Source: Desulfovibrio sp. (GTDB lineage Bacteria; Desulfobacterota; Desulfovibrionia; Desulfovibrionales; Desulfovibrionaceae). Taken from it: a stretch of DNA of 12,375 nucleotides. The stretch is taken from contig JAIWOE010000115.1 in assembly GCA_020217165.1 (NCBI GenBank), positions 1 through 12,375 of the forward strand, in the 5' to 3' direction. The translations under genes were made by a program, and so were the position numbers. The notes beneath the pieces are model-generated. The model had not been told where the DNA came from. It saw nothing but the letters and a program-made list of their open reading frames with translations, and did not search any database. The stretch's first letter is position 1. Every line of letters begins with the position of its first letter. This document shows positions 1 through 6,388 of this stretch, piece by piece.

Positions 1-1271
1 CGGATGGTGGTTTCCAGCCGCGCCCAGTCGCCCGCGGCCCAGCTGCGGTCGTGGCAGGCAGTACAGGTTTTGAGCATGACCTCGCGGCGGGTGGACTGCT
101 CCTCGGCAGAAATAAGAAACTCCGTCGCTGGCGTGCCATCAAGGGCTGTGGGCAGGGCCAGGCCATCCTTGTTACGGATTTTGAATGTTTGCGGAGAGAT
201 GGGGTGGGCGTGGGCGTATGGCAGGCCAAAGATCCTCCAGGGCAGGCGATCGTTCATGCGGTGGGTGCGCTGATTGATCACCTCGCCATCCGGGGTGGTC
301 ACCAGGCTCACGTGGCAGGTGGCGCAGGTGGGCGCCAAAAAGTGTTCGCCGGCCTTCCAGGGGGTGCTTTCAAAGTCCCAGCTCGCCCCCTGCGTGTAAT
401 AGACAGCGCCGTGTTTGCTGGCGGCGTACACCTGCCAGGCAGGCACATCCGGGCCGTGGTGGCATTGCTTACAGGCATCTGCCTTGCGGGCCTCCTTCAT
501 GGAAAAATGGTGCCGGGTGTGGCAGGCCGCACAGCTGCCCAGGGAGCCGTCCAGGTTCACGCGGCCCACGCCCTGATTGGGCCAGCCGGCGATGACCGGG
601 AACTCCAGGTCGCCAAAGTCCGTTTCCCGAGCCTCGGTGCCGACGACTTCCAGCTTGGTGCCATGGCAGGACAAACAGGCCTCCTCCCGCGTCAGCTGAT
701 CCTGGGGCACGCTCACCAGGCGGCCCTGCTCCAGGACCTGCACGCCGTTCCACGCCTGTTCCATCTTGTTGTACAGCGGATTATCCACCAGATTGGCGTA
801 GGCATGGGCCATGAGATTCTGCTGGAACTCTGCATGTTCGGTGGAATGGCACACGGCGCAGTCCGCCGGGCTGACCACCACATGCACCGCATGGCCCAGG
901 TGGTCAAAGGTGTCCGCATGGGCCTCGGCACGCATGGTATGGCATTCCGCGCAGCCCACGGCCACGGTGCGCAGGGCATCCGGCACTTCCTGACTGGAGA
1001 CCTTGCGCCCCAGCCCTTCCACGGCCTGGGCCTGGGCCACGGTGGTGGCGGCGTGCCTGCTGGCTCGCCAGCCGGCCACGATGCCAGGATGCAGCGTCTC
1101 GTGGCAGTTGAGGCACTCGGAGGTCGCATCGCTGACGGGAGGAGCGGGAGGCAGCGATGCGCCGCCTGAGGCAGGTTGCTTGGAAGCGGCGGTGGCGGCC
1201 TGCTGGGACATCACCCCGCCGCAGAACAAGACCAGCACGAGGAGACCTCCAAAAAATGCAGCTCGTCGCAT
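1..1271 (-). CDS. HAO-like octahaem cytochrome c, 3' end cut by window
   Basis: Reading the minus strand from ATG 1271 gives an open frame of 423 codons that runs off base 1. It starts with a Sec signal peptide (MRRAAFFGG, then a hydrophobic core to about residue 20, likely cleaved after ATA near residue 28), so the product should be periplasmic. Eight CXXCH haem c sites are visible: CLNCH 53, CAECH 107, CAVCH 138, CLSCH 199, CAACH 247, CKQCH 267, CATCH 316 and CTACH 403. The segment after the sixth site (GPD 273-275, SKHG 285-288) and the YAHAHPISP stretch near 352 resemble hydroxylamine oxidoreductase-family octahaem cytochromes, which oxidise hydroxylamine or reduce nitrogen oxyanions. The GPDH histidine I expect there is Val276. 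The C-terminal region that would carry the haem-P460 cross-linking tyrosine lies outside the window, so direction and substrate cannot be judged. GGAGG five bases before ATG supports the start. Another multihaem cytochrome family remains possible. Confidence 0.85.
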   Translation of the reverse strand, partial: MRRAAFFGGLLVLVLFCGGVMSQQAATAASKQPASGGASLPPAPPVSDATSECLNCHETLHPGIVAGWRASRHAATTVAQAQAVEGLGRKVSSQEVPDALRTVAVGCAECHTMRAEAHADTFDHLGHAVHVVVSPADCAVCHSTEHAEFQQNLMAHAYANLVDNPLYNKMEQAWNGVQVLEQGRLVSVPQDQLTREEACLSCHGTKLEVVGTEARETDFGDLEFPVIAGWPNQGVGRVNLDGSLGSCAACHTRHHFSMKEARKADACKQCHHGPDVPAWQVYAASKHGAVYYTQGASWDFESTPWKAGEHFLAPTCATCHVSLVTTPDGEVINQRTHRMNDRLPWRIFGLPYAHAHPISPQTFKIRNKDGLALPTALDGTPATEFLISAEEQSTRREVMLKTCTACHDRSWAAGDWARLETTI

Positions 1272-1289
1272 GCGTACCTCCAAAAAATG
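1245..1289. repeat. 14-base direct repeat around cytochrome start
   Basis: The plus-strand string acctccaaaaaatg occurs at 1245-1258 and again at 1276-1289, 31 bases apart. On the minus strand each copy reads as T6 followed by GGAGGT. The upstream copy is the ribosome binding site of the cytochrome gene and the downstream copy lies inside codons 5 to 10, ahead of an in-frame GTG. The ATG at 1271 is still preferred because it supplies the arginines of the signal peptide. Confidence 0.6.
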
Positions 1290-1300
1290 ATGCCAAGTCG

Positions 1301-1930
1301 TCAGTCAAAATAGACTGGGTGGTTGGGACACTCCAGATGCTTCTGCACCTGATTCAAGTGCAGTAGATTCGTGCGATGCTCCGAAAGAGGTGGCAAAGCA
1401 TCAAAGGCAAAAAACCCCACCTCCGAGGTTTCTGCGCTGGTCCGGGGAACGCCGCCGGTCAGCTGGCACAAAAAGACAATCTTGTAGGCGTGAAAGAACT
1501 CCAGGGGCCTCCCGCCGCGGTTGGCATCGAACACGCCCACCACCCGCAACGGTTTGGCATCGTAGCCGCTTTCCTCAAAAATTTCACGGCGGATCATGGC
1601 TGATGGCAGTTGGCCCACATCCGCCCAGCCCCCGGGCATGGCCCAGCGGCCGTCCTGGGTTTCCCGCACCAGCAGAATGCGCCCCTCGTGCACCACGGCA
1701 CCACGCACATCCACCTTGACCGTGGCATAGCCGGGCTGGATGCGGAATCCCTCCAGCACCTGCGGGGCGGGCAAGGTCGTGGCCAGGGCAGTTATTTCTG
1801 CTGCAATCTCCATGAATCGTGCGTATTTTTCCGTATCGTAGGTACTGCGGCTGTAGGCAAGGCCTGTTTGACTCATGGCCTGCATTTCCCTGGCCCAGGA
1901 GAGCCATTTTTTGTTTTTTTTCCCTGACAT
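1301..1930 (-). CDS. Nudix hydrolase with Nudix_N_2-type N-terminal domain
   Basis: This is a 209-residue cytoplasmic protein of the Nudix superfamily, which hydrolyses nucleoside diphosphates linked to another group (X). Residues 9-50 (KWLSWAREMQAMSQTGLAYS onward) look like the helical N-terminal domain found in a subset of nucleoside-diphosphate-X hydrolases. The Nudix domain follows, with box residues 101-123 including the catalytic REIFEESGY. The first box glutamate (GX5E) is Gln107 here, while the core REUXEE acids are intact, so activity is likely but the substrate is unknown. I chose ATG 1930 because AGG sits six bases before it and the 12 extra residues from ATG 1966 lack a ribosome site. 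It ends 29 bases before the HAO-like cytochrome on the same strand, which suggests co-transcription. Confidence 0.88.
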   Translation of the reverse strand: MSGKKNKKWLSWAREMQAMSQTGLAYSRSTYDTEKYARFMEIAAEITALATTLPAPQVLEGFRIQPGYATVKVDVRGAVVHEGRILLVRETQDGRWAMPGGWADVGQLPSAMIRREIFEESGYDAKPLRVVGVFDANRGGRPLEFFHAYKIVFLCQLTGGVPRTSAETSEVGFFAFDALPPLSEHRTNLLHLNQVQKHLECPNHPVYFD

Positions 1931-2014
1931 ATCAAACCTGCAACTTCTTCTTGTGAAAAAATGCACAATAATTGGTCCGCACGGGCCTTATTTCTACTTG
2001 TGCCAGAGATGACA

Positions 2015-2072
2015 CCAGGGATCAACCATTTCAGTCCGGACTGCACCCAGGGCCTCGTGCGGGATACCCTGG
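2015..2072 (-). other. possible folded leader upstream of the Nudix gene
   Basis: Bases 2015-2023 (CCAGGGATC) pair with 2063-2072 (GATACCCTGG), giving a nine-pair stem with one bulged A. Inside it sits the perfect palindrome CAGTCCGGACTG (2032-2043), and a second CCAGGG at 2047-2052 could pair with 2067-2072 instead. No T-run follows on the minus strand, so it does not look like a terminator. It ends 84 bases upstream of the Nudix start and may be a leader RNA element or a protein-binding site. No known riboswitch was recognised. The rest of 1931-2121 holds no gene and no convincing promoter that I can see. Confidence 0.3.
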
Positions 2073-2121
2073 CGACATCAAATCCTTTTGCTGGAAATTG
2101 CCCAGCAAGGGCGGCATGTTG

Positions 2122-2147
2122 AAAAAAGACTGCAGTGTTACTGCAGT
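2122..2147 (-). terminator. intrinsic terminator after DUF523-DUF1722 gene
   Basis: On the minus strand ACTGCAG (2147-2141), a five-base loop and CTGCAGT (2135-2129) form a seven-pair hairpin, followed by C and six T residues (2127-2122). It lies 26 bases past the stop codon at 2173. It closes the c-di-GMP transcription unit and separates it from the Nudix-cytochrome pair. Confidence 0.85.
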
Positions 2148-2172
2148 TCGTCAAGGAAAACCCTGCAGTATT

Positions 2173-3174
2173 TCATGCATGGTTGCGCAAAGCCAATTCC
2201 ACGGGATGCGGCTGCAGCCACCATTGTCCCTGGAGGTAGGGTTGTCGATATTTCCGGATATGGTGATTGAGCAGCGTCACCGGTACGATGAGGGGCACGA
2301 GACCTGCGGCATAGCGATCCACCACCTCCAGAAGCTCCTGTTTTTCATCGGCGTCCAGGTGTTTCTTGAAGTACCCCATGACGTGCAACAGGACGTTGCG
2401 TTGCTTTTTCACCGTGGCGCGCTGGGCTGCTGCAGACATCATCAGGGGGAAATATGCCGCCATGGCCTCTTCCACGCCCAGGTTGCCAAGGGAGGCAACA
2501 ATCTTGCCCAAGCTGCGGAGCATTTCCTGGCTGTGGGACATGAACAAGAGTTTGTGGCGGGTGTGGAACTCCATCAGAGATGCTTTGGTGCGTTGGCGTT
2601 GCACGGTATCCTGCCAGCGTTTGTAGAGGAACAGCCGCTCGATGAAATTCTCCCGCAAATGCACGTCGTTCAGGCGTCCCTCCTCTTCCACGGGGAGGTG
2701 TGGAAAGCGTTCCATGACGGCCCGGGCGAACAGGCCCACGCCCTTGGTCGCGGCATGCCCGTTCTCGTCATATACTTTCACCCGGGCCATGCCGGAGCTG
2801 GGAGACTTGCTCTTGAACACAAAACCGCACAGCGGTTCCCCGGCCAGGGCCTCCACCCGCCGGGCTGCCCAGGCCAGCATGCGTTCCGTGTGGTCGATGC
2901 CCGTCTTTTGCGTGACCAGACGCGGCGCGGCGGGATCCCCCACCAGGCGCATGGCTTCCCGCGGCACGCCGAGTCCACATTCCACCTCCGGACATACGGG
3001 CACAAAGCGGACGAATCGACCAAGTATATCCGTCAGGTATCGATCATGCTTATGCCCGCCGTCGTAGCGGACGGGCTCCCCCAGCAGGCAGGTGCTCACC
3101 CCCACCAGCAAGGGGGTATCGCTCTGGTGCGTTGCGCTTGAGCCAGGCACGGTGACGGGAAAGGTGATGGGCAT
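2173..3174 (-). CDS. DUF523 (TudS-like) and DUF1722 two-domain protein
   Basis: This is a 333-residue soluble protein. Residues 22-170 form a DUF523 domain, with CLLGEPVRYDGG (29-40), CPEVECGLGVPRE (61-73) and KSKSPSSG (121-128). DUF523 proteins studied as TudS are iron-sulfur thiouracil desulfidases. Residues 195-333 form a DUF1722 (YbgA) domain, with FHTRHKLL (203-210), HVMGYFKKHL (264-273) and a closing YLQGQWWLQPHP (313-324). Candidate cluster cysteines are 29, 61 or 66, and 116. The SPSCG cysteine of short DUF523 proteins is serine here, so whether a cluster forms is open. The ATG at 3174 has GGAGG four bases upstream. A TTG at 3255 would add 27 unconserved-looking residues without a ribosome site. 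It follows the DUF4279 gene by 87 bases and ends at a terminator, so it is probably the last gene of the c-di-GMP unit. Its physiological role here is unknown. Confidence 0.87.
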   Translation of the reverse strand: MPITFPVTVPGSSATHQSDTPLLVGVSTCLLGEPVRYDGGHKHDRYLTDILGRFVRFVPVCPEVECGLGVPREAMRLVGDPAAPRLVTQKTGIDHTERMLAWAARRVEALAGEPLCGFVFKSKSPSSGMARVKVYDENGHAATKGVGLFARAVMERFPHLPVEEEGRLNDVHLRENFIERLFLYKRWQDTVQRQRTKASLMEFHTRHKLLFMSHSQEMLRSLGKIVASLGNLGVEEAMAAYFPLMMSAAAQRATVKKQRNVLLHVMGYFKKHLDADEKQELLEVVDRYAAGLVPLIVPVTLLNHHIRKYRQPYLQGQWWLQPHPVELALRNHA

Positions 3175-3261
3175 GGCGCCTCCAGTGGCAGCAGAGAATC
3201 TGCCATCCTGTTGCGCCATTTGCCGACATTTTGCAAGGAATTCCGCCGAGGCCAACAGGAA

Positions 3262-3675
3262 TCACGAGGGCTCTGCGGTGGACTGCTGCATATGGATGGC
3301 CAGGGTGGCGCCCAGGGCCTCCACCCGGCGCAGGATTTCCGGGGAAAGCTCCAGCACGGGCAGGGGGCCGCCGTCTTCCAGCATCACCCCCAGGCGCATG
3401 GTGCATTGCAAGCCGTGAAGTTGTATGAGAAAATGCAAGGATTGGGCATGGGGAGAGACGAGAGAAAACAGGTCGAAGAGCACATCCTCGCAACGCCCGC
3501 TGCGGCGTGCTGCGGTGGAGACGATCCACTGGTCCTGCTCGTGCTGCGAAAAGGTGCCCTTGACGAAATCCCCGCGCCGACGCACGCCTGTGGGGCTCAT
3601 GCCGGAGCGCTTGGTGAATTCCTGGAGATCAAAGCGTCCGGTCACCACCAGTTGGGCGGTGCAGGCTGGGGTCAT
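3262..3675 (-). CDS. DUF4279 domain protein coupled to the GGDEF-EAL gene
   Basis: This 137-residue soluble protein matches the layout of DUF4279: a short beta strand and FDLQEFTKRSGMSPTG (15-30), RRRGDF (32-37), a tryptophan at 50 followed by STAARRSG, a central helix around 63-74, and the late LELSPEILRRVEALGATLAI (108-127). The family has no assigned biochemical activity that I know of. ATG 3675 overlaps the stop codon of the upstream c-di-GMP gene as ATGA, and GGAGAG precedes it inside that gene. Its translation is therefore probably coupled, and a partnership with the c-di-GMP enzyme is a fair guess. A TTG at 3690 would extend it by five residues but lacks a better ribosome site. No transmembrane segment or signal peptide is visible. 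Confidence 0.8.
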   Translation of the reverse strand: MTPACTAQLVVTGRFDLQEFTKRSGMSPTGVRRRGDFVKGTFSQHEQDQWIVSTAARRSGRCEDVLFDLFSLVSPHAQSLHFLIQLHGLQCTMRLGVMLEDGGPLPVLELSPEILRRVEALGATLAIHMQQSTAEPS

Positions 3676-5810
3676 TCGTCTTCTCTCCAAAACCTGTCCT
3701 CCTGCGGCTCCGGTTCCTGCAGCAGGGTGGTCCAGGTGTGGTCGGTGGCAAGCAGGGTTTCCGTATCCTCGGGGGCCAGGGGGCGGGCAAAGAGAAAGCC
3801 CTGCCCATACTCACAGCCCAGGGTGCGCAAGGTTGCAAGCTGCTCCCGGGTTTCGATGCCCTCGGCGATGAGTTGCTTTTCCATGTCCCGGGCCAGGGAA
3901 ATGATGGTCTTGACGATTTTCCGGTTCTCGTCGCTCTGGTGCATCAGTTTGATGAAGGACTGATCTATCTTCAGATAGTCGAAGGGGAACCGATGCAGGT
4001 AGGAGAGGGAGGAATAGCCGGTGCCAAAATCGTCAATGGAAAGACAAATCTGCATGTCTTTCAGGGCATGGAGCAGGTTCAGGGAGGTTTCCGCATTCTC
4101 CATGATGCCGGACTCGGTGATCTCCAGCTTGAGCAGGTGCGGGGGGAACTCGGACCAGGCGAGGATTTGCTGAATGTCATCCAGCAGGGTGGGTGAATTG
4201 AACTGTCGCACGGACAGGTTGACGGAGAGCATAAGGTTGCGGAAGGCGGGATAGGCGGCGCGCCAATCCGCCATGGCGCGACAGGATTCGTAGAGCACGG
4301 AGGTGCCGATGTGGATGATCATGCCGGTTTCCTCGGCCAGGGGAATGAAGTCTCCGGGGGAAACCATGCCGCGTACGGGATGAAACCAGCGCACCAGCGC
4401 CTCGAAGCCCTGCAGGGTCAGGGTGCGCAGGTTGACAATGGGCTGGTAGTATACGTGGAACTCGTCACGATCCAGGGTTCGCTTGAGATCCATTTCAATT
4501 TCCAGTCGCTTCCTGGCGCTTTTGTGCATGTTCTTGTCGAAGATCACGCAGGAGCCCTTGCCCATGCCCTTGGCGCGGAACATGGCGGTATCCGCGTTGC
4601 GCACCAGCTCTTCGGGGGTGGCGCCACTGCCATTGTCCACGACGATGCCGATGGTGGCCGTGGTGAACAGCTCATACGAGCGGATGGTAAAGGGCTTGCC
4701 CAGGGCCACCAGAATGCGCTCGGCGGCGTGCATGGCGCCGGCCTCGTCGTCCACGGTATCCAGCAGGATGGCGAATTCATCGCCGGAGAGCCGGGCCAGG
4801 GTGTCGCAGGACCGCAACACGTTCAGGATGCGCTGGGAGACGGCGCGCAGCAAAGCGTCGCCCACGTCATGGCCCAGGGAATCGTTAATGAGCTTGAAGC
4901 GGTCCAGATCCACGTACAGCACCGCAAAGTTCCGGCTGCCGGCCCTGGCGGCGCGCTTGCCCGCCTGGGCCAGGAGCACCATGAACAGGGCGCGGTTGGG
5001 CAGGCCGGTAAGGGGGTCATGCAGCCGTTCTTCCTGAGTGCCATCGGGGCCGCTCTGGCAGGCCGTGACGTCCGAAATACTGACCTGTACCGTATTGAGC
5101 GCCAGCAACGGGTTGTAACTCCACGAATAAATCCTCCCACCCACCTTATGTAGCAGGCCGCTTTTGCGTTGCCCGGTCTGCAGGCATTCCGCCATCAGCG
5201 CCTTGTGCCCGGCGGGGAGAAAGGCCTCCATGGTCAAGGCCATGGACTCCAGGAAGCGTTCCAGGGTGAGGTCGTTACTCGTGAGGGAGCCGTCCTCCCT
5301 GGCCATCAGCACCAGGGGCTTCTGCGCCAGCTCCTGATGGGCAAGCAGGCCTGGACCTGGGGATATTTCCAGTAAATTCTGCGAAGAAAGCGCCTGTGCG
5401 GGCTGGAGCAGCATGCTGGCCCCCAGCAGCTCATTATCCATTCCGAACACCGGGGAGATGCTGGCCTGCACAGCATGGGATCCGCCCTCCAGTGTGTCCA
5501 GGTGCAGTTCGGCATACTCGAACCATGCATTGGTGGAAAAACACTGCTGCAGCAAGGTAAGTGCATGCTCGCAATTGCCCAGCAGCGTGGAGATGTGCTG
5601 ATCCAGGAAGGATTCCGGTTCCTGGCTGCCGTGTTGCAGGGTCACTGCGGCGTGATTGACATAGAGCAGGTGATACTTGCAATCAACCACCAGAAAAGGA
5701 ACCAGCATGCTCTCAAGAATACCCTGACTGAAGGCAAGCTGATGCACCAGACTTTTTTTGGGAAGCTGCATCAGCCTGGATTCGTAGGTGAGCGCGGAAG
5801 GGCCGGACAT
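3672..5810 (-). CDS. PAS-GGDEF-EAL c-di-GMP synthase/phosphodiesterase
   Basis: This is a 712-residue cytoplasmic protein with no membrane segment. A PAS sensor domain covers about 29-137 and a divergent second PAS-like region 181-252. The GGDEF domain spans about 262-420, with LTGLPNR (267-273), signature SGDEF (342-346) and the inhibitory-site RxxD (RSCD, 333-336) five residues before it. The EAL domain spans about 435-685 and keeps the residues needed for phosphodiesterase activity: E470 (EAL), N531, E566, D593-D594 (DDFGTG), K614, E650 (AEGIE) and Q670. Serine in the first signature position is tolerated in some active cyclases, so it may be bifunctional or mainly a phosphodiesterase controlled by its GGDEF domain. 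ATG 5810 has AGGAG five bases upstream and lies about 30 bases after a promoter. The in-frame ATG at 5951 precedes that promoter and was rejected. The PilZ gene lies upstream and the DUF4279 gene overlaps its stop. Confidence 0.93.
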   Translation of the reverse strand: MSGPSALTYESRLMQLPKKSLVHQLAFSQGILESMLVPFLVVDCKYHLLYVNHAAVTLQHGSQEPESFLDQHISTLLGNCEHALTLLQQCFSTNAWFEYAELHLDTLEGGSHAVQASISPVFGMDNELLGASMLLQPAQALSSQNLLEISPGPGLLAHQELAQKPLVLMAREDGSLTSNDLTLERFLESMALTMEAFLPAGHKALMAECLQTGQRKSGLLHKVGGRIYSWSYNPLLALNTVQVSISDVTACQSGPDGTQEERLHDPLTGLPNRALFMVLLAQAGKRAARAGSRNFAVLYVDLDRFKLINDSLGHDVGDALLRAVSQRILNVLRSCDTLARLSGDEFAILLDTVDDEAGAMHAAERILVALGKPFTIRSYELFTTATIGIVVDNGSGATPEELVRNADTAMFRAKGMGKGSCVIFDKNMHKSARKRLEIEMDLKRTLDRDEFHVYYQPIVNLRTLTLQGFEALVRWFHPVRGMVSPGDFIPLAEETGMIIHIGTSVLYESCRAMADWRAAYPAFRNLMLSVNLSVRQFNSPTLLDDIQQILAWSEFPPHLLKLEITESGIMENAETSLNLLHALKDMQICLSIDDFGTGYSSLSYLHRFPFDYLKIDQSFIKLMHQSDENRKIVKTIISLARDMEKQLIAEGIETREQLATLRTLGCEYGQGFLFARPLAPEDTETLLATDHTWTTLLQEPEPQEDRFWREDE

Positions 5811-5846
5811 GGTGGCTCCTGCTGGAGGGTTGGCACTTGCGGCTAC

Positions 5847-5875
5847 AGTATAGATGCACCACATGTGGAAATCAA
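5847..5875 (-). promoter_or_regulatory. sigma70-type promoter for the GGDEF-EAL gene
   Basis: On the minus strand TTGATT (5875-5870) and TATACT (5852-5847) are separated by exactly 17 bases, matching 4 of 6 and 5 of 6 consensus positions. Transcription would begin near 5840, leaving a leader of about 30 bases. The spacer contains the perfect palindrome CCACATGTGG (5859-5868), a plausible operator. Confidence 0.7.
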
Positions 5876-5975
5876 CATCGAACCCGCACAGCCGCTTCCA
5901 ACCCCTGAAGATGGTACAATAAAAATCGGACTCTCGGTACGGAGGCGGCATGGAGTGGCATTGAAAAGCCGGAGT

Positions 5976-6338
5976 TCAAGCTAGCAGTGTTTCGAACAGC
6001 AAGCCTGCCTGCACGCCACGCCGCCAGACCAGCTGGGCATACCTCCCTTGCAGGGTGCCGCCAAACAGTTCCGCGGGGACCTGTTCCAGCAGGAGCATCT
6101 CCCCTTCTTCCGGCCCTGCAGCCTGCGCCTCCCACTGGATCCTGGCCCCGGCGATGGAGACGTCCAACAGCCGGGCTGGGATGCGCTGGCCGGTATCACG
6201 CAGCAATACGATTGCGGCGGCAGGCCCAGCCGGCACGGGGAAGCGCAGGAAGCTCCGGCGGTCCGGACACGCGCCCGGCATTGCGTCGAGCGTGGGGACA
6301 AGGACAGATTTCTTTGGCATCGCGACGGCTCCGGACAT
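5976..6338 (-). CDS. PilZ domain c-di-GMP receptor
   Basis: This 120-residue cytoplasmic protein carries both c-di-GMP contacts of the PilZ fold: RRSFLR (27-32, the RxxxR loop) and DVSIAG (59-64, the DxSxxG motif). The remainder fits the PilZ beta barrel, ending in QLVWRRGVQAGLLFE near the C-terminus. With no other domain it would act as a single-domain c-di-GMP adaptor, and its target is not evident here. GGGAGG six to seven bases before ATG 6338 supports the start. An internal ATG at 6320 also has GGAG in range and would remove six residues without touching the domain. It lies 50 bases after the RND pump gene and 165 bases before the GGDEF-EAL start, so receptor and enzyme probably belong to one signalling module. 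Confidence 0.88.
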   Translation of the reverse strand: MSGAVAMPKKSVLVPTLDAMPGACPDRRSFLRFPVPAGPAAAIVLLRDTGQRIPARLLDVSIAGARIQWEAQAAGPEEGEMLLLEQVPAELFGGTLQGRYAQLVWRRGVQAGLLFETLLA

Positions 6339-6388
6339 GGATTCCCTCCCGGGTTCAATGGTCCAATGCCGTCGCTATACTCCTGGCA

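Noticed and set aside
51..1169. 372-codon plus-strand frame
   Set aside because: It is a shadow of the eight-haem cytochrome on the minus strand; its His/Gly/Ala-rich product resembles no protein.
1951..1968. Inverted repeat TTGTG/CACAA upstream of the Nudix gene
   Set aside because: The arms are only five bases with an A-rich middle and no promoter in register, too weak to call an operator.
2032..2043. 12-base palindrome CAGTCCGGACTG as an independent site
   Set aside because: A palindrome of this length is expected a few times by chance in 12 kb. It is kept only as part of the larger fold at 2015-2072.
1972..3141. 389-codon plus-strand frame
   Set aside because: It is antisense to the DUF523-DUF1722 gene and runs through the intrinsic terminator of that gene.
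5811..5951. N-terminal extension of the GGDEF-EAL protein from ATG 5951
   Set aside because: The extension spans the promoter at 5847-5875 and lacks a ribosome site, whereas ATG 5810 has AGGAG at good spacing.
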